Shown here: positions 1 through 8,998 of the stretch, piece by piece | How positions within the stretch are numbered: the first letter of the stretch is position 1 | Layout: every line of letters begins with the position of its first letter | Assembly (NCBI GenBank): GCA_965284395.1 | Contig: OZ260084.1 | Location: 1,860,001 to 1,924,000, forward strand | DNA: 64,000 nt | DNA from: UBA6176 sp965284395 | GTDB lineage: Bacteria > Verrucomicrobiota > Verrucomicrobiia > Limisphaerales > UBA9464 | Direction: 5' to 3' | The notes under the pieces: model-generated | What the model was told of the DNA's origin: nothing | What the model saw: only the letters and a program-made list of their open reading frames with translations | Databases searched by the model: none | Program-made: the position numbers and the translations under genes

Positions 1-1239
1 CTGACCGACGAACGGATTGTCGCGGGGGATCGCGTAGGCCTTGCCGGGATCGGCGTGGTCGACGTCGAGGCGCATCATCTTGCCGAGCAGCAGTCCCATG
101 TTCTGGGCGTGCCCGTTCGGATCGTTGTGCGGACCGGTGTCGCCCATGGCGAAATAGAGGAATCCATCCGGCCCGAACTCGACGCACCCGCCGCTGTGAT
201 CCTCGGCGACGCTCTTGATGTGGATCAGGCGTCGGCCCGGGATGCCGGAATCGCCCGCGAAGTCCGGCGAGAACTGCTTCTCGACGATGACCGTGGTGAC
301 CGTTCCCTCCTCGAAGACCTGGTACTTGAGGTAATACTTCCGGTTCTGGCGGAACTTCGGATGAAACGTCATCCCGAGCAGGCCGTTGGGCCCGCGTTCG
401 CTGAAGACCTCGGAGGTGAGGTCGGCGAACACGCTCTTCGTTTCGCCGGCGGCGGCCTTCTCCATCTTCCAGATCATTCCCTTCTGGTGGAGTGCGAGGA
501 ACACGTTCGTCCGGCCCGGCACCTGATAAACGCCAGTGAGGCCGGTCTGGACCTTGGCGGGAGGCACGCGCAGTTCCTGGGTGAAGAACGGTTCCACCCG
601 CACGGGACGCGCGAGCGCCGGGATCGTTCGAGGCATGCCTCGATTCCCCGCAAGGGCCGACTCCGGTTGCTTCAGCGTCGTCAGGTACTCGATGAGGTCG
701 GCGAACTCTGACGGAGTCAGCCCGGTCTGCAAGGCCTCCGGCATCAGCGAGACGGTCGAGCCCGTCTGCGACTCGATGTCGGACTTCGCGAGGGTCACGA
801 GCTTTCCGTCGCCGCCCATGATCTGGATCTGGCGCGCGTCGGATTGCTTGAGGACGCCCTGATATTGCAGTCCGGCCTTGGTCTCGATGACCACCGCGCC
901 GTACCCCGGCGCAATGGTTGCCGAAGGATTCAACACGGCCTCCACCAGATCGCGTCGGCCGAACTTGTCGCCGATGGCCTGAAGGTCGGGACCGGCCTTG
1001 CTGGCGGTTCCGTCGATGGAATGGCAGTTCGCGCAGGCAAGGCGCTGGGTGTCGGCAAACAATACCGCACCGCGCGCGGGATCGCCGCCCTTGGTCAGCG
1101 CTTCGCGTCGGTGGGCCTCGGGCCCGGGCGGGTGTTGGGCTTCCACCGGGCCTGTGCCGGCCACCAAGGTCAGGAGGGCAATGGCCAGCGACCACGAACG
1201 GCAAGTCGGGATCGCACGACGTTTCTCCAAGGGGGACAT
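1..1239 (-). CDS. Cytochrome c / PQQ-type sugar dehydrogenase fusion (partial, cut by window edge)
   Basis: The first 413 codons are in the window and the 3' end lies beyond position 1. A signal peptide (about residues 1-35, ending near VEAQ) is followed by a c-type cytochrome domain with the haem motif CANCH at residues 69-73. From about residue 205 the sequence reads like the glucose/sorbosone dehydrogenase six-blade propeller (GVYQVPGRTNVFLALHQKG, then NGLLGMTFHPKF, then an EDHSGGCVEFGPDGFLYFAMGD stretch). The family oxidises aldoses or other alcohols in the periplasm and passes electrons to the haem. The substrate cannot be told from sequence. The ATG at 1239 was chosen because the signal peptide follows directly. 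No partner gene shares this strand within 490 bp; the tandem repeat at 1288-1736 separates it from sbcC. Confidence 0.85.
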   Translation of the reverse strand, partial: MSPLEKRRAIPTCRSWSLAIALLTLVAGTGPVEAQHPPGPEAHRREALTKGGDPARGAVLFADTQRLACANCHSIDGTASKAGPDLQAIGDKFGRRDLVEAVLNPSATIAPGYGAVVIETKAGLQYQGVLKQSDARQIQIMGGDGKLVTLAKSDIESQTGSTVSLMPEALQTGLTPSEFADLIEYLTTLKQPESALAGNRGMPRTIPALARPVRVEPFFTQELRVPPAKVQTGLTGVYQVPGRTNVFLALHQKGMIWKMEKAAAGETKSVFADLTSEVFSERGPNGLLGMTFHPKFRQNRKYYLKYQVFEEGTVTTVIVEKQFSPDFAGDSGIPGRRLIHIKSVAEDHSGGCVEFGPDGFLYFAMGDTGPHNDPNGHAQNMGLLLGKMMRLDVDHADPGKAYAIPRDNPFVGQ

Positions 1240-1287
1240 GTGTGGGGCAAGGTGCCTTTGACCGGGTCGCAGTGGGAGACGGAATTT

Positions 1288-1736
1288 TGTAGGCCGCGTG
1301 CCCTCACGCGGCGATGCATGGACTGCGCCGGGTGAGGGCACCCGGGCCTACAGCGTGGAGGGTTGTAGGCCGCGTGCCCTCACGCGGCGAGGCATGGGAC
1401 TGCGCCGGGTGGGGGCACCCGGGCCTACAGCGTGGAGGGTTGTAGGCCGCGTGCCCTCACGCGGCGAGGCATGGACTGCGCCGGGTGGGGGCACCCGGGC
1501 CTACAGCGTGGAGGGTTGTAGGCCGCGTGCCCTCACGCGGCGAGGCATGGGACTGCGCCGGGTGGGGGCACCCGGGCCTACAGCGTGGAGGGTTGTAGGC
1601 CGCGTGCCCTCACGCGGCGAGGCATGGACTGCGCCGGGTGGGGGCACCCGGGCCTACAGCGTGGAGGGTTGTAGGCCGCGTGCCCTCACGCGGCGATGCA
1701 TGGGACTGCGCCGGGTGAGGGCACCCGGGCCTACAG
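1288..1736. repeat. Tandem array of six two-hairpin repeat units (family A)
   Basis: Six units start at 1288, 1364, 1441, 1517, 1594 and 1670. Their lengths run 76, 77, 76, 77, 76 because GGCATGGACT alternates with GGCATGGGACT. Each unit holds two perfect hairpins with 7-bp stems and 4-nt loops: CCGCGTG-CCCT-CACGCGG, and CCGGGTG-GGGG (or AGGG)-CACCCGG. The unit begins TGTAGGCC and ends GGCCTACAG, so it is also an imperfect palindrome overall. The last unit is incomplete and supplies the stop codon of sbcC (TAG, complement of 1731-1733). A single decayed copy lies at 24322-24387. The structure is REP/BIME-like. No RAYT-type transposase is visible in the window. Confidence 0.9.
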
Positions 1737-4700
1737 CTTCGTGGGTTCCTGACCGGGGACGACGAGGCGGGAGGACCCGTTGCGGCCGCGGACAACGCGG
1801 ATCTGGACCGGGATGGCGTCGGCCATCTCGGTGACATGCGAGATGACGCCGACCTTCCGGCCCTGGGCTTCGAGGTGCATGAGGGCACCCATGGCGGTGT
1901 TGAGTGTCTCCGGGTCGAGGCTGCCGAAGCCTTCGTCGATGAACAGGGACTCGATCCGGATCCGGCTGGAGGTGAGGGAGGCGAGACCGAGGGCAAGGGC
2001 CAGCGACACGAGGAACGATTCGCCGCCGGAAAGTGAATGAACACCGCGCCGTTCGTCCCCCATGTCGCGGTCGACGACGACGAGGTTCAGGGATTCGCGC
2101 AGCCGTTCGAGACGGTAGCGTGGAGCGATGAGTTCGAGTTGGGCGTTGGCGTCCAGCAGCAGGAGGTCGAGCGTGTGTCTCTGGGCGATGGCGCGGAAGC
2201 GGGCGCCGTCGGCCGAGCCGATCAACTCGCTCAGCTGTTCCCAGGGTGCGGCCTGGGCGCGCTGGCGGTTGAGGTGTTCCAGGAGTTCAGCGGACCGGGA
2301 TCGGCGCTGGTCATCGTGGAGCAGATCGGCCTTCGCCTTGGCGAGTTGATCGTCGGCCCTTTGTAGTTCGATCCGGCGCTCTGCCAAGTCCGCGAGGACG
2401 GTGGGCTCGGGGTTCTCCGTGGGGCGGCATCCGAGGTGCTCGTCGCGCGCGGCGGTGCGGGCGGTGCATTCGCCCGACGAAGTGTCCACGGCCTGCGTGA
2501 GGGCGACGAGGGCCGTCCGTTCCTGGGCAAACCACATCTCGCCGCGGCCAAGCACCTCGGCGACGTAAGCCCGGCCGAGATCCAGGCCGGTCCGATCCGA
2601 AAAGCCGGAAAGCCAGGCGTTGTAGGCCTCCGTCGTGGCGGTTGCACGCTGGTTGGAGGTCTCCAACGCCTCGGTTGCCGCACGCACCGCGCCGGTGGCG
2701 TCGGCAAGGGCCTTCGCCGTTTCGGCCTCGGCTTCTGCCGCAACCGTGACGGACTTCTCCGCGGACGTCAGGAGCGAGTCGAGTCGGCGGATTTCCTCGT
2801 CGACACTCCGTCCACCGAGCAGGGCCCGGCGACGGGCGAGGAGGGCGGTGTGGACGAGCGCCGCCGATTCCTCGGTGGCCTGTGACTGTTCGGCTCCGTT
2901 CCGGGCCATCTGGAGCTCGCGCGCCTCGGCATCGAAGCGGGCCCGGGCCGATTCCTGACGCTGCCGGGTTTGCTGGATCGTCGACGCGATCTCCGCCAAC
3001 TGGCGGAGCCGGCCTTGGAGTCGGGTGAGGAAGGGGACGGGATCCACCGAAAGGGCGGATCGGTCTGGATCCGGGAGGAGGTCCAGCAATGGCGACAGCG
3101 TCGCCCTTGCTGCGTCGTCAGCTGAAGCTGCCTGTGCGGCGTTGGCACGGTCAGCCTCGTGGGCGGCCACGGCGGCCGCACGGAGACGTTCCAGCTCGGT
3201 CAGCTTGCGTTCCTCGGCTTCCGCGTGCCTGCGGGCGGCCTCGACGCGGACTCGGGCGGCTTCGGTCTCGGCGGCCGCCTTGCGATGCTGTTCTTCGCGC
3301 TGTGCGAGCTCGTTCCGTCGTTGGGTGAGATCGATACGCCGGGCGTCGATGCCGAGGGTGGCCTCGGCTTCGGTTAGATGGGACCAGACGCCAGCGACCG
3401 GGTTGTCGAAGGCCAGCCTGCGTGCGACGGAACGACGCTGGTGAAGTTGCGAAAGCGAGATGTTCGTTGCTTCCACCGCGGCAGCGTGCTCCTTCACAAG
3501 CGTGCCGAGGCGGGTTGATTCCGTGCGGAGGTCCTCGAAGGCTTTGCCGTGCTGCTCGGCGGCGGAGCGGAGGGCGTCAAGCGCGGCATCGGCCTCGGGT
3601 GCGTGGGTGGCGTAGCGATGTTCCAGCGCACCGCAGACAGGGCAGGGTTGGCTGGGACGCAGGCCAGCGCGGAGGGTGCCAGCGGCGTGTTCGACGGCGG
3701 CCTGGGCGTTGGTGAGGAGATCGCGGGCGGTGGACCATCTGGCTTCGGCGATGGGAAGCTGGAGCTGAAGCTCGGTGAGTGTGCGCGTCTCCTCGGAGAC
3801 CAGGGCCTGAAGGCGCGACAGTTCGCGGTCCTGGTTGTTGATCTGGATGCTGAGTTCCTGGGCGGTACCCAGATGCATGCGTGCTTCGCCGAGGACGCGG
3901 AGGGTGTTGTCGGATTCCTGACGCTCGCGGGCGAGCGCCTCACCATCGTAACGATGGAGGGCAGCAACCAGACCCGTGTGCTCCTGCGTGCAGCGGACGA
4001 ATCCATCGCGCGCCTCGACCACCACAGGTCGCAGTGCCGCGAGGTGCTCCGTGAGGCGTTGCAGCGATTGCGCGGATTGTGCGCAGCGGGCGTCCGCCGA
4101 AACACGATGGGCGTGCGCCCGGAGTGCGGTCCCGAGACGTTCGATCCACCCGGCTGAATCGGGCACGCAGGGGTCCAGATGCCGGTCGGTGGCGCGTTGG
4201 TGTTCGAGGGTATCTATCGTCTGCTGGAGGACGGTGAGATCGGCGGCGAGCGACTGACTGCGCTCGGTCGACTCCTTCAGGCGGGTGTCGGCCGTCCGGC
4301 GTTCCTGCTGGGCGGAGTTCAGCCGTTGAGACGCCGGCAGGAGTTCGGCATCCAGGGTGCGCGCCTGGTCGAGGATTGGCGCGGCGACATCGCGTTGGGC
4401 GCGAGCCTCGATGAGCCGGGTGCGGGCTTCGGCGGCCGCCCGCGCGGCGCTTCCGGCGCCGATCCGGGCCTGTTCCTGGCGTTGCTGGGCGGCAGCCTGG
4501 TTGCGGACGCTCTCGGCGTGCTGTCGGAGGAACTCGCCCTCGGAACGGTGGAGGGACTGGGCCGACTGGAGGACCTCGGTGGCGCGCTCCAGCTCCATCC
4601 TTCGGGGAGCAGACGCGGCAAGGTTGTGGAGTGCTGCTTCGTGGCGGTTCCGGGCGTCCACAAGCGCGGTCTCCAGCTCGCGCAGTCGAGCGAACCATGC

Positions 4701-5498
4701 CACCTGGCCCACGCGCACTTCGACCGCGCGCCGGGCTTCCGCCGCAGTCTGGCTGGCGAGTTCGAAGGCCTGCTCCGCGGCGGCGCGGAGGTCCGGCGCC
4801 AAAGGAGCCTGGCCTTCCATCCGCGCCTCGATGTCGCAGATCAATTGCTTCTCCTTCCGCTCGCGCTCGAAGGCGGCCATCGAGAGACGTTCGAAGCGAT
4901 GCGATCCGGTCAGGGCCTGAAGGATCAGGGCGCGCTCCTTGTCGTCCGCCCTCAGGAACACCGCGAATTCATTCTGGGCCAGGAGGACCGCCCGGGTGAA
5001 TTGCTCGAAGGTGAGCCCGACCTTTTCCTGGATTGCCCTCAGCACCTCGGTCTTCCGGCCGCCTTGCAGCAGTTCGCCGCCCTCGCCCTCGACGGCGTTG
5101 CCACGATAGAGGGCCATCTCGGCCTTCTGCAGCGCGCCTTCCACGCGTTGCCGGGCCCGTCGGACGCTCCAGCGCGCGGTATAGGTCTGTCGGTCGATTC
5201 CGATGAACGCGACTTCAGCGAAGCCTTCCGCGGTCCCGCGGCGCAGGAGGTTGGCGGGGTCCTTGGGCTGGACTCCATCCTTGGCATCCGGGAGGGGTTC
5301 TCCCCGCGCCGAGGAAAGCCGCGGCGTGTGCTCGTACAGCGCAAGGCACAGGGCATCGAGCAACGTGCTCTTGCCGGAACCCGTCGGTCCACTGATCGAG
5401 AACAGGCCGGCCGAGGCGAGCGGTTCGCGCGTGAAGTCGACCTCGTGCGTCCCCGCGAGCGAGGCCAGATTGCGAACCCGGATGCGGAGGATTTTCAT
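1731..5498 (-). CDS. sbcC: SbcC-type exonuclease subunit, SMC/Rad50-like ATPase
   Basis: A 1255-residue protein of the Rad50/SbcC family, which with SbcD forms an ATP-dependent nuclease acting on hairpins and blocked DNA ends. Visible features are the N-terminal Walker A GPTGSGKST near residue 38, two long Ala/Glu/Arg-rich coiled-coil arms, the zinc-hook CPVC (C619, C622) at the apex, the ABC signature SLSGGE at residues 1155-1160 and a Walker B/D-loop reading LFIDEGFGSLDP. Length and order fit the longer SbcC forms. The start ATG overlaps the stop of the broken DUF4143 gene upstream by four bases (ATGA). The last codons and the stop lie inside the final unit of the 76/77-bp repeat array. sbcD is on the same strand one gene upstream, so the complex appears intact despite the intruder between the two genes. 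Confidence 0.95.
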   Translation of the reverse strand: MKILRIRVRNLASLAGTHEVDFTREPLASAGLFSISGPTGSGKSTLLDALCLALYEHTPRLSSARGEPLPDAKDGVQPKDPANLLRRGTAEGFAEVAFIGIDRQTYTARWSVRRARQRVEGALQKAEMALYRGNAVEGEGGELLQGGRKTEVLRAIQEKVGLTFEQFTRAVLLAQNEFAVFLRADDKERALILQALTGSHRFERLSMAAFERERKEKQLICDIEARMEGQAPLAPDLRAAAEQAFELASQTAAEARRAVEVRVGQVAWFARLRELETALVDARNRHEAALHNLAASAPRRMELERATEVLQSAQSLHRSEGEFLRQHAESVRNQAAAQQRQEQARIGAGSAARAAAEARTRLIEARAQRDVAAPILDQARTLDAELLPASQRLNSAQQERRTADTRLKESTERSQSLAADLTVLQQTIDTLEHQRATDRHLDPCVPDSAGWIERLGTALRAHAHRVSADARCAQSAQSLQRLTEHLAALRPVVVEARDGFVRCTQEHTGLVAALHRYDGEALARERQESDNTLRVLGEARMHLGTAQELSIQINNQDRELSRLQALVSEETRTLTELQLQLPIAEARWSTARDLLTNAQAAVEHAAGTLRAGLRPSQPCPVCGALEHRYATHAPEADAALDALRSAAEQHGKAFEDLRTESTRLGTLVKEHAAAVEATNISLSQLHQRRSVARRLAFDNPVAGVWSHLTEAEATLGIDARRIDLTQRRNELAQREEQHRKAAAETEAARVRVEAARRHAEAEERKLTELERLRAAAVAAHEADRANAAQAASADDAARATLSPLLDLLPDPDRSALSVDPVPFLTRLQGRLRQLAEIASTIQQTRQRQESARARFDAEARELQMARNGAEQSQATEESAALVHTALLARRRALLGGRSVDEEIRRLDSLLTSAEKSVTVAAEAEAETAKALADATGAVRAATEALETSNQRATATTEAYNAWLSGFSDRTGLDLGRAYVAEVLGRGEMWFAQERTALVALTQAVDTSSGECTARTAARDEHLGCRPTENPEPTVLADLAERRIELQRADDQLAKAKADLLHDDQRRSRSAELLEHLNRQRAQAAPWEQLSELIGSADGARFRAIAQRHTLDLLLLDANAQLELIAPRYRLERLRESLNLVVVDRDMGDERRGVHSLSGGESFLVSLALALGLASLTSSRIRIESLFIDEGFGSLDPETLNTAMGALMHLEAQGRKVGVISHVTEMADAIPVQIRVVRGRNGSSRLVVPGQEPTKL

Positions 5499-6278
5499 GC
5501 GCGCCTCTCGAGGAAGGAGAGGTCCGTCGTCGTGGCCGCCAGCCAGTCCGTGGCGAGGGTGGCCGGAATGCTGCCGGGCGAAAGATGGAGGAGAGAGATC
5601 ACCCGGCCGGTCTCCCAGTTCGGCTCCGACAACGGTCCGAGCCTCGGCAGGAGCCGGCCATCGGGCGTGCCCATCTTGACCTCGATCGGATGCACGCGGC
5701 CGGCCGTTTCAACGAGGAAGTCGATCTCCTGTCCGTCGCGCGTCCGCCAATAGGTGATTTCCACTTCCCGGGCCCGATGTCGGAAGTGGCGGATCAACTC
5801 ACCCAGGACGTGGGTCTCGTAGATCGCACCCGCCATGGGTCCGAGTCGAAGGGACTCCGGGTCCCGCCAGCCTGCCAGCCACGCAGCGAGCCCGGCGTCC
5901 AGGAAGTAGAGCTTGGGGCTCTTGATCATCCGCAGCGTGCGGTTCGTGTGATGCGGATGGATGAGTCGGATGAGGAAGCTGTCTTCGAGAAGGCTGATCC
6001 ACTCTTTCGCCGTGTGTGGGGCGATGCCGGCGTCCCGGGCAATCTCGACGACGTTGAGGACCTGACCGGTTCGTAGGGCACACATCCGGACAAAGATCTC
6101 GAACTCGCGGCGTTTCTGGATGCCCAGGAGTTCGCGGACGTCACGCTCGATATAGGTCTGGAGGTAGCTATTCGCTCTTGCCAACCTGTCGTGGACCGAG
6201 GAACAACCAGACCGGGAAGAGCCGCAGGGCCTCGGTCGGATGATGGAGGATTTCCTCATAGGTTCTTTTGAACCACAT
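5495..6278 (-). pseudogene. DUF4143-family ATPase with large internal deletion and frameshift
   Basis: Two pieces of one AAA_14/DUF4143 ATPase are joined out of frame. The first piece starts at the ATG at 6278 (MWFKRTYEEILHHP) and reaches a Walker A, FLGPRQVGKS, then hits a stop near 6168. The second, in another frame, resumes at NSYLQTYIERDVRELLG and continues through the DUF4143 winged-helix and nuclease-like region (TGQVLNVVEIARDAGI; DGQEIDFLVETAGRVHPIEVK) to the stop at 5495. Roughly 130 residues holding Walker B and the rest of the ATPase core are missing compared with the intact relative at 10548-11711. An alternative 284-residue frame from a GTG at 6349 overlaps the sbcD stop as GTGA and could still be translated, but its first 60 residues match nothing expected. 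It sits between sbcD and sbcC, overlapping both. Confidence 0.75.
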
Positions 6279-6345
6279 GTTTGGCAACATTGCATTACGT
6301 TGCTGAAATGCCAGAGGTTTGTTGGGGCCTCCGGGCCGCCGATCC

Positions 6346-7623
6346 TCACCCGCGCCCGGCCTCCTGCGCCTCGTTGGCGACCAACTCCCGCAATGCACGC
6401 TCAAGCTCGCCAGAAGGATCCGTCCCGTGGCGCTCTCGATGCGCCGACGCCATCAGCTCGATGGGGTCCAGCGACTGGAGGTCGGCGATGGATCCGATGC
6501 GCGCCGTCGGCTGGCTGCCTTCCGAGCCGGGGGTGGGTCCGGGTCGGACCAACTGGATGCGCGTCAGCCGCGCGGCCTTGTCCCGCAGCGCATCATCGAC
6601 CTGGCGGCGGCGGGTCGGATCCGGGCCGTCGTCGAGGATGTGGACTTCGAGGAACGGATGGTCCGTCATTGGAGCAGTGGATGCGCCCGGCAGTTGGGTA
6701 AGGATTGGAAGAATCGCCGCCAGCGTGAGCGCGCCCGACTCCGGAATTCGCTGAAGCGAAACCGTGCGCGGAATGGGAAGGTCGGCCACGGACTGGAGGC
6801 GGCCGTCCGCGATCGCCACCTCGAGCACGCGGTGGGTGTATCGACGTTCGGAGAACGAGAGCGGAATCGGGCTGCCGGAATACCGGATGCGCCCGCCGTC
6901 GAGGGACTGGGGCTTGTGAAGATGCCCGAGTGCGACGTAGGCGAGTTCCTTCGGATAGGAGTCCACACCCAGCGCCTCACTGCCGCCGATGACGAGGCAT
7001 CGCTCGGATTCCCTCGATTCCTCGGCGCCGGTGAGATGACAGTGGCCGAGGGCGATCAAGGCAGCACCCGGGAATCGGGTGTCGCGTAGGGCCGCGGCTT
7101 CGACGACCAGCCTGCGATGGAACTCGCGAATGCCATCCAGGTAGGGATCGCGCGCGCATTCGACCACCGGGACATCGGACGGACGCAGGAAGGGTACGGC
7201 CAAGGCGATGGCCTCAACCGTGCCGGAGTCGGACTTCAACGGGATCAAGAGTCGGGCCGGATCGACGGTGCCATCGGCCCGGCGGGGAACTGTGCCGATG
7301 ACGTGGATGCCGAGGCCGGCGAGCAGGTCGGACGGGGCCTCGAGGCGGGAGGCGGAGTCGTGGTTTCCGGCGGTCAGGACGATCTGCAGGGTCGGGCACG
7401 TGGCGCGGACCTGGGCGAGGAACTGATAGAAGCGGCGTTGGGCGGTGGCGGGTGGGCTGATGCTGTCGAAGATGTCGCCGGATACGATCAACGCGTCCGG
7501 TCGGCGTTCCACGAGCTGCCCCAGCAACCAGTCGAGGAAACGGCCGTGCTCGGCGTCCCGGTCGAAGCCATGGAACTGCTGGCCCAGATGCCAGTCGGCC
7601 GTGTGGAAGAATCGAAGCGCCAT
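6346..7623 (-). CDS. sbcD: SbcD-type exonuclease subunit, Mre11-like phosphoesterase
   Basis: A calcineurin-like metallophosphoesterase of 425 residues, the nuclease subunit of SbcCD. Metal-binding motifs are all present: DWHLG (residues 10-14), GDIFD (49-53), GNHD (86-89), then GHCH and GHLHKPQ further on. The ATG at 7623 is preferred over an in-frame start 57 bases upstream because the family begins a few residues before the HTADWHLG motif. The C-terminal third is the usual capping and SbcC-contact region, ending in an E/R-rich helix. The gene is followed by a gutted DUF4143 gene and then sbcC on the same strand, so transcription is probably shared. An Rpn-like nuclease gene ends 102 bp upstream. 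Confidence 0.95.
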   Translation of the reverse strand: MALRFFHTADWHLGQQFHGFDRDAEHGRFLDWLLGQLVERRPDALIVSGDIFDSISPPATAQRRFYQFLAQVRATCPTLQIVLTAGNHDSASRLEAPSDLLAGLGIHVIGTVPRRADGTVDPARLLIPLKSDSGTVEAIALAVPFLRPSDVPVVECARDPYLDGIREFHRRLVVEAAALRDTRFPGAALIALGHCHLTGAEESRESERCLVIGGSEALGVDSYPKELAYVALGHLHKPQSLDGGRIRYSGSPIPLSFSERRYTHRVLEVAIADGRLQSVADLPIPRTVSLQRIPESGALTLAAILPILTQLPGASTAPMTDHPFLEVHILDDGPDPTRRRQVDDALRDKAARLTRIQLVRPGPTPGSEGSQPTARIGSIADLQSLDPIELMASAHRERHGTDPSGELERALRELVANEAQEAGRG

Positions 7624-7725
7624 GAAGTCCTGCTCCGAGAATGCGCCCATTCGCGGAGAGGGTCCACAGCGTCGAAGCACGAAGACCCGGTCGATGGATT
7701 GATGGCGGGCGGACGTGCCGGAATC

Positions 7726-8754
7726 CTATTCGACGGCGAGAGCTTCGAACACGGACAAGGACGAGACCGTGACCACCGCGAGCGCCAACTCCCGAAGCCT
7801 CGCCTCATCCTGGATCGCCTCGATCCGATCGCGCAGGGGCGACGCGCACGTCCCGAACCGGACGCGGACGAGGTCGAGCAACAGTTCACGGGCGGCGGAG
7901 TGGCGTCCCTCAATGCGACCCTCCAACTGTCCTTCCCGGCGTCCCTCTTGCCGGCCTTCCTGTCGGCCTTCGTCGCGACCTTGGGCCAGGCCCCGTTCCA
8001 CGCCCTCCTGCCAGACGATCCGCTCGTAGGTGCTCCGACGCTTGGTCTGCATGCTCGTTTCCATATCCCTCACATCCTTTCGAAATCCTAGCTCCTCCTC
8101 CTCCGGCAACGCCAGCAGCCAATGGATGAGTCGCATCACTTCGCGTACACCTGCCTCTTCCATCCCGGACTCCAACAATTGTCGGACCAGACCGAGCTTT
8201 CCCTGCCGTCGCCCCCGCACATCCTTGCCCGTCCTCTGCGCCATTCGATGTGCCTCGATCACGCGCGCCACGGGATTGCCTGCTGCAATCCACGGTTCGA
8301 GATGGAGGTCCGTCAACTTGCAGGTCGCGTACTGGAAGTGGAGCGAACAGTCCGCGAAGCACCGGGTGAAGGGCTCCGGACGCCAGCGCGGATTGGGATC
8401 CGCCAGGACGGCGAGGCTCACGGGTGGGCGGCCGAACCGATCGAAGATCCGGCAGAAGTACTGGAACATGCGCCGGGGAAGATCGTCGTCGCGTTGCGCC
8501 TGCACCTCGATGTGGACCAGCAACAGCTCGGTCGCTCCGTCGCGGCGCACGACCTCGACCAACTTGTCGACACGCATGGGACCGGATTCCGAGTCGCGGA
8601 CGATCTCGTGCAATTCGGTGTCGAGAAAGCGCGGCGGGACCGACCAGTCGATCTGGTCGGCCAGCGCCGGGAACGCGAGGACGAGGCACGGTTGGAGAAA
8701 CGTCTCCAGGGTGGCCTTCCAGGCAACGTCATATTCGGTGATGGAACTCAACAC
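7726..8754 (-). CDS. Rpn-like PD-(D/E)XK nuclease, recombination-promoting/transposase type (copy 1)
   Basis: A 342-residue protein of the Rpn/PD-(D/E)XK putative-transposase family, known for promoting recA-independent recombination. The N-terminal nuclease fold shows the expected pattern: D63 in MRVDKLVEV, then E83 and Q85 in LLLVHIEVQ. The C-terminus has a highly charged run of EGRQEGRQ-type repeats (near residue 275), typical of the family. A second copy lies at 53602-54594 with nearly the same sequence but a shorter charged run. The GTG at 8754 is shared by both copies, and an AGGGAGG purine run abuts it with no spacing, so the true start may be the TTG one codon later or the signal may work differently. 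Identity between the copies extends upstream into a conserved TGTAACCTTCC block. Confidence 0.8.
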   Translation of the reverse strand: MLSSITEYDVAWKATLETFLQPCLVLAFPALADQIDWSVPPRFLDTELHEIVRDSESGPMRVDKLVEVVRRDGATELLLVHIEVQAQRDDDLPRRMFQYFCRIFDRFGRPPVSLAVLADPNPRWRPEPFTRCFADCSLHFQYATCKLTDLHLEPWIAAGNPVARVIEAHRMAQRTGKDVRGRRQGKLGLVRQLLESGMEEAGVREVMRLIHWLLALPEEEELGFRKDVRDMETSMQTKRRSTYERIVWQEGVERGLAQGRDEGRQEGRQEGRREGQLEGRIEGRHSAARELLLDLVRVRFGTCASPLRDRIEAIQDEARLRELALAVVTVSSLSVFEALAVE

Positions 8755-8998
8755 CTCCCTGCTACGCCGCGGAGTTGGGAAGGTTACAGCGAGTGGGAGG
8801 CTTGCGCCGAGTTGGGTGACGGAGGAGCTGCCGTTCGTGAAGTGGGTGCCAGAATTCCCGGAAGGCGGGCCCCGGGGGTTCCACGCTCGACGGAATTCCC
8901 CAGCCTCCCGCGGACGCCGCCCCTTATCGACGGGAGATCTTAACGGGCATGGAACTTGAGTGCCGTGGGTCCCAGCCGGGATGATGCGAGGCATGGTA

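Noticed and set aside
1288..1736. Possible CRISPR array
   Set aside because: Units are near-identical along their whole 76-77 bp with no variable spacers, and no cas gene is near.
1298..1834. Open frame with repeated Arg/Pro-rich 25-residue units
   Set aside because: It is the translation of the six-unit hairpin repeat; the alternating 76/77-bp lengths are a DNA property, and the protein has no independent support.
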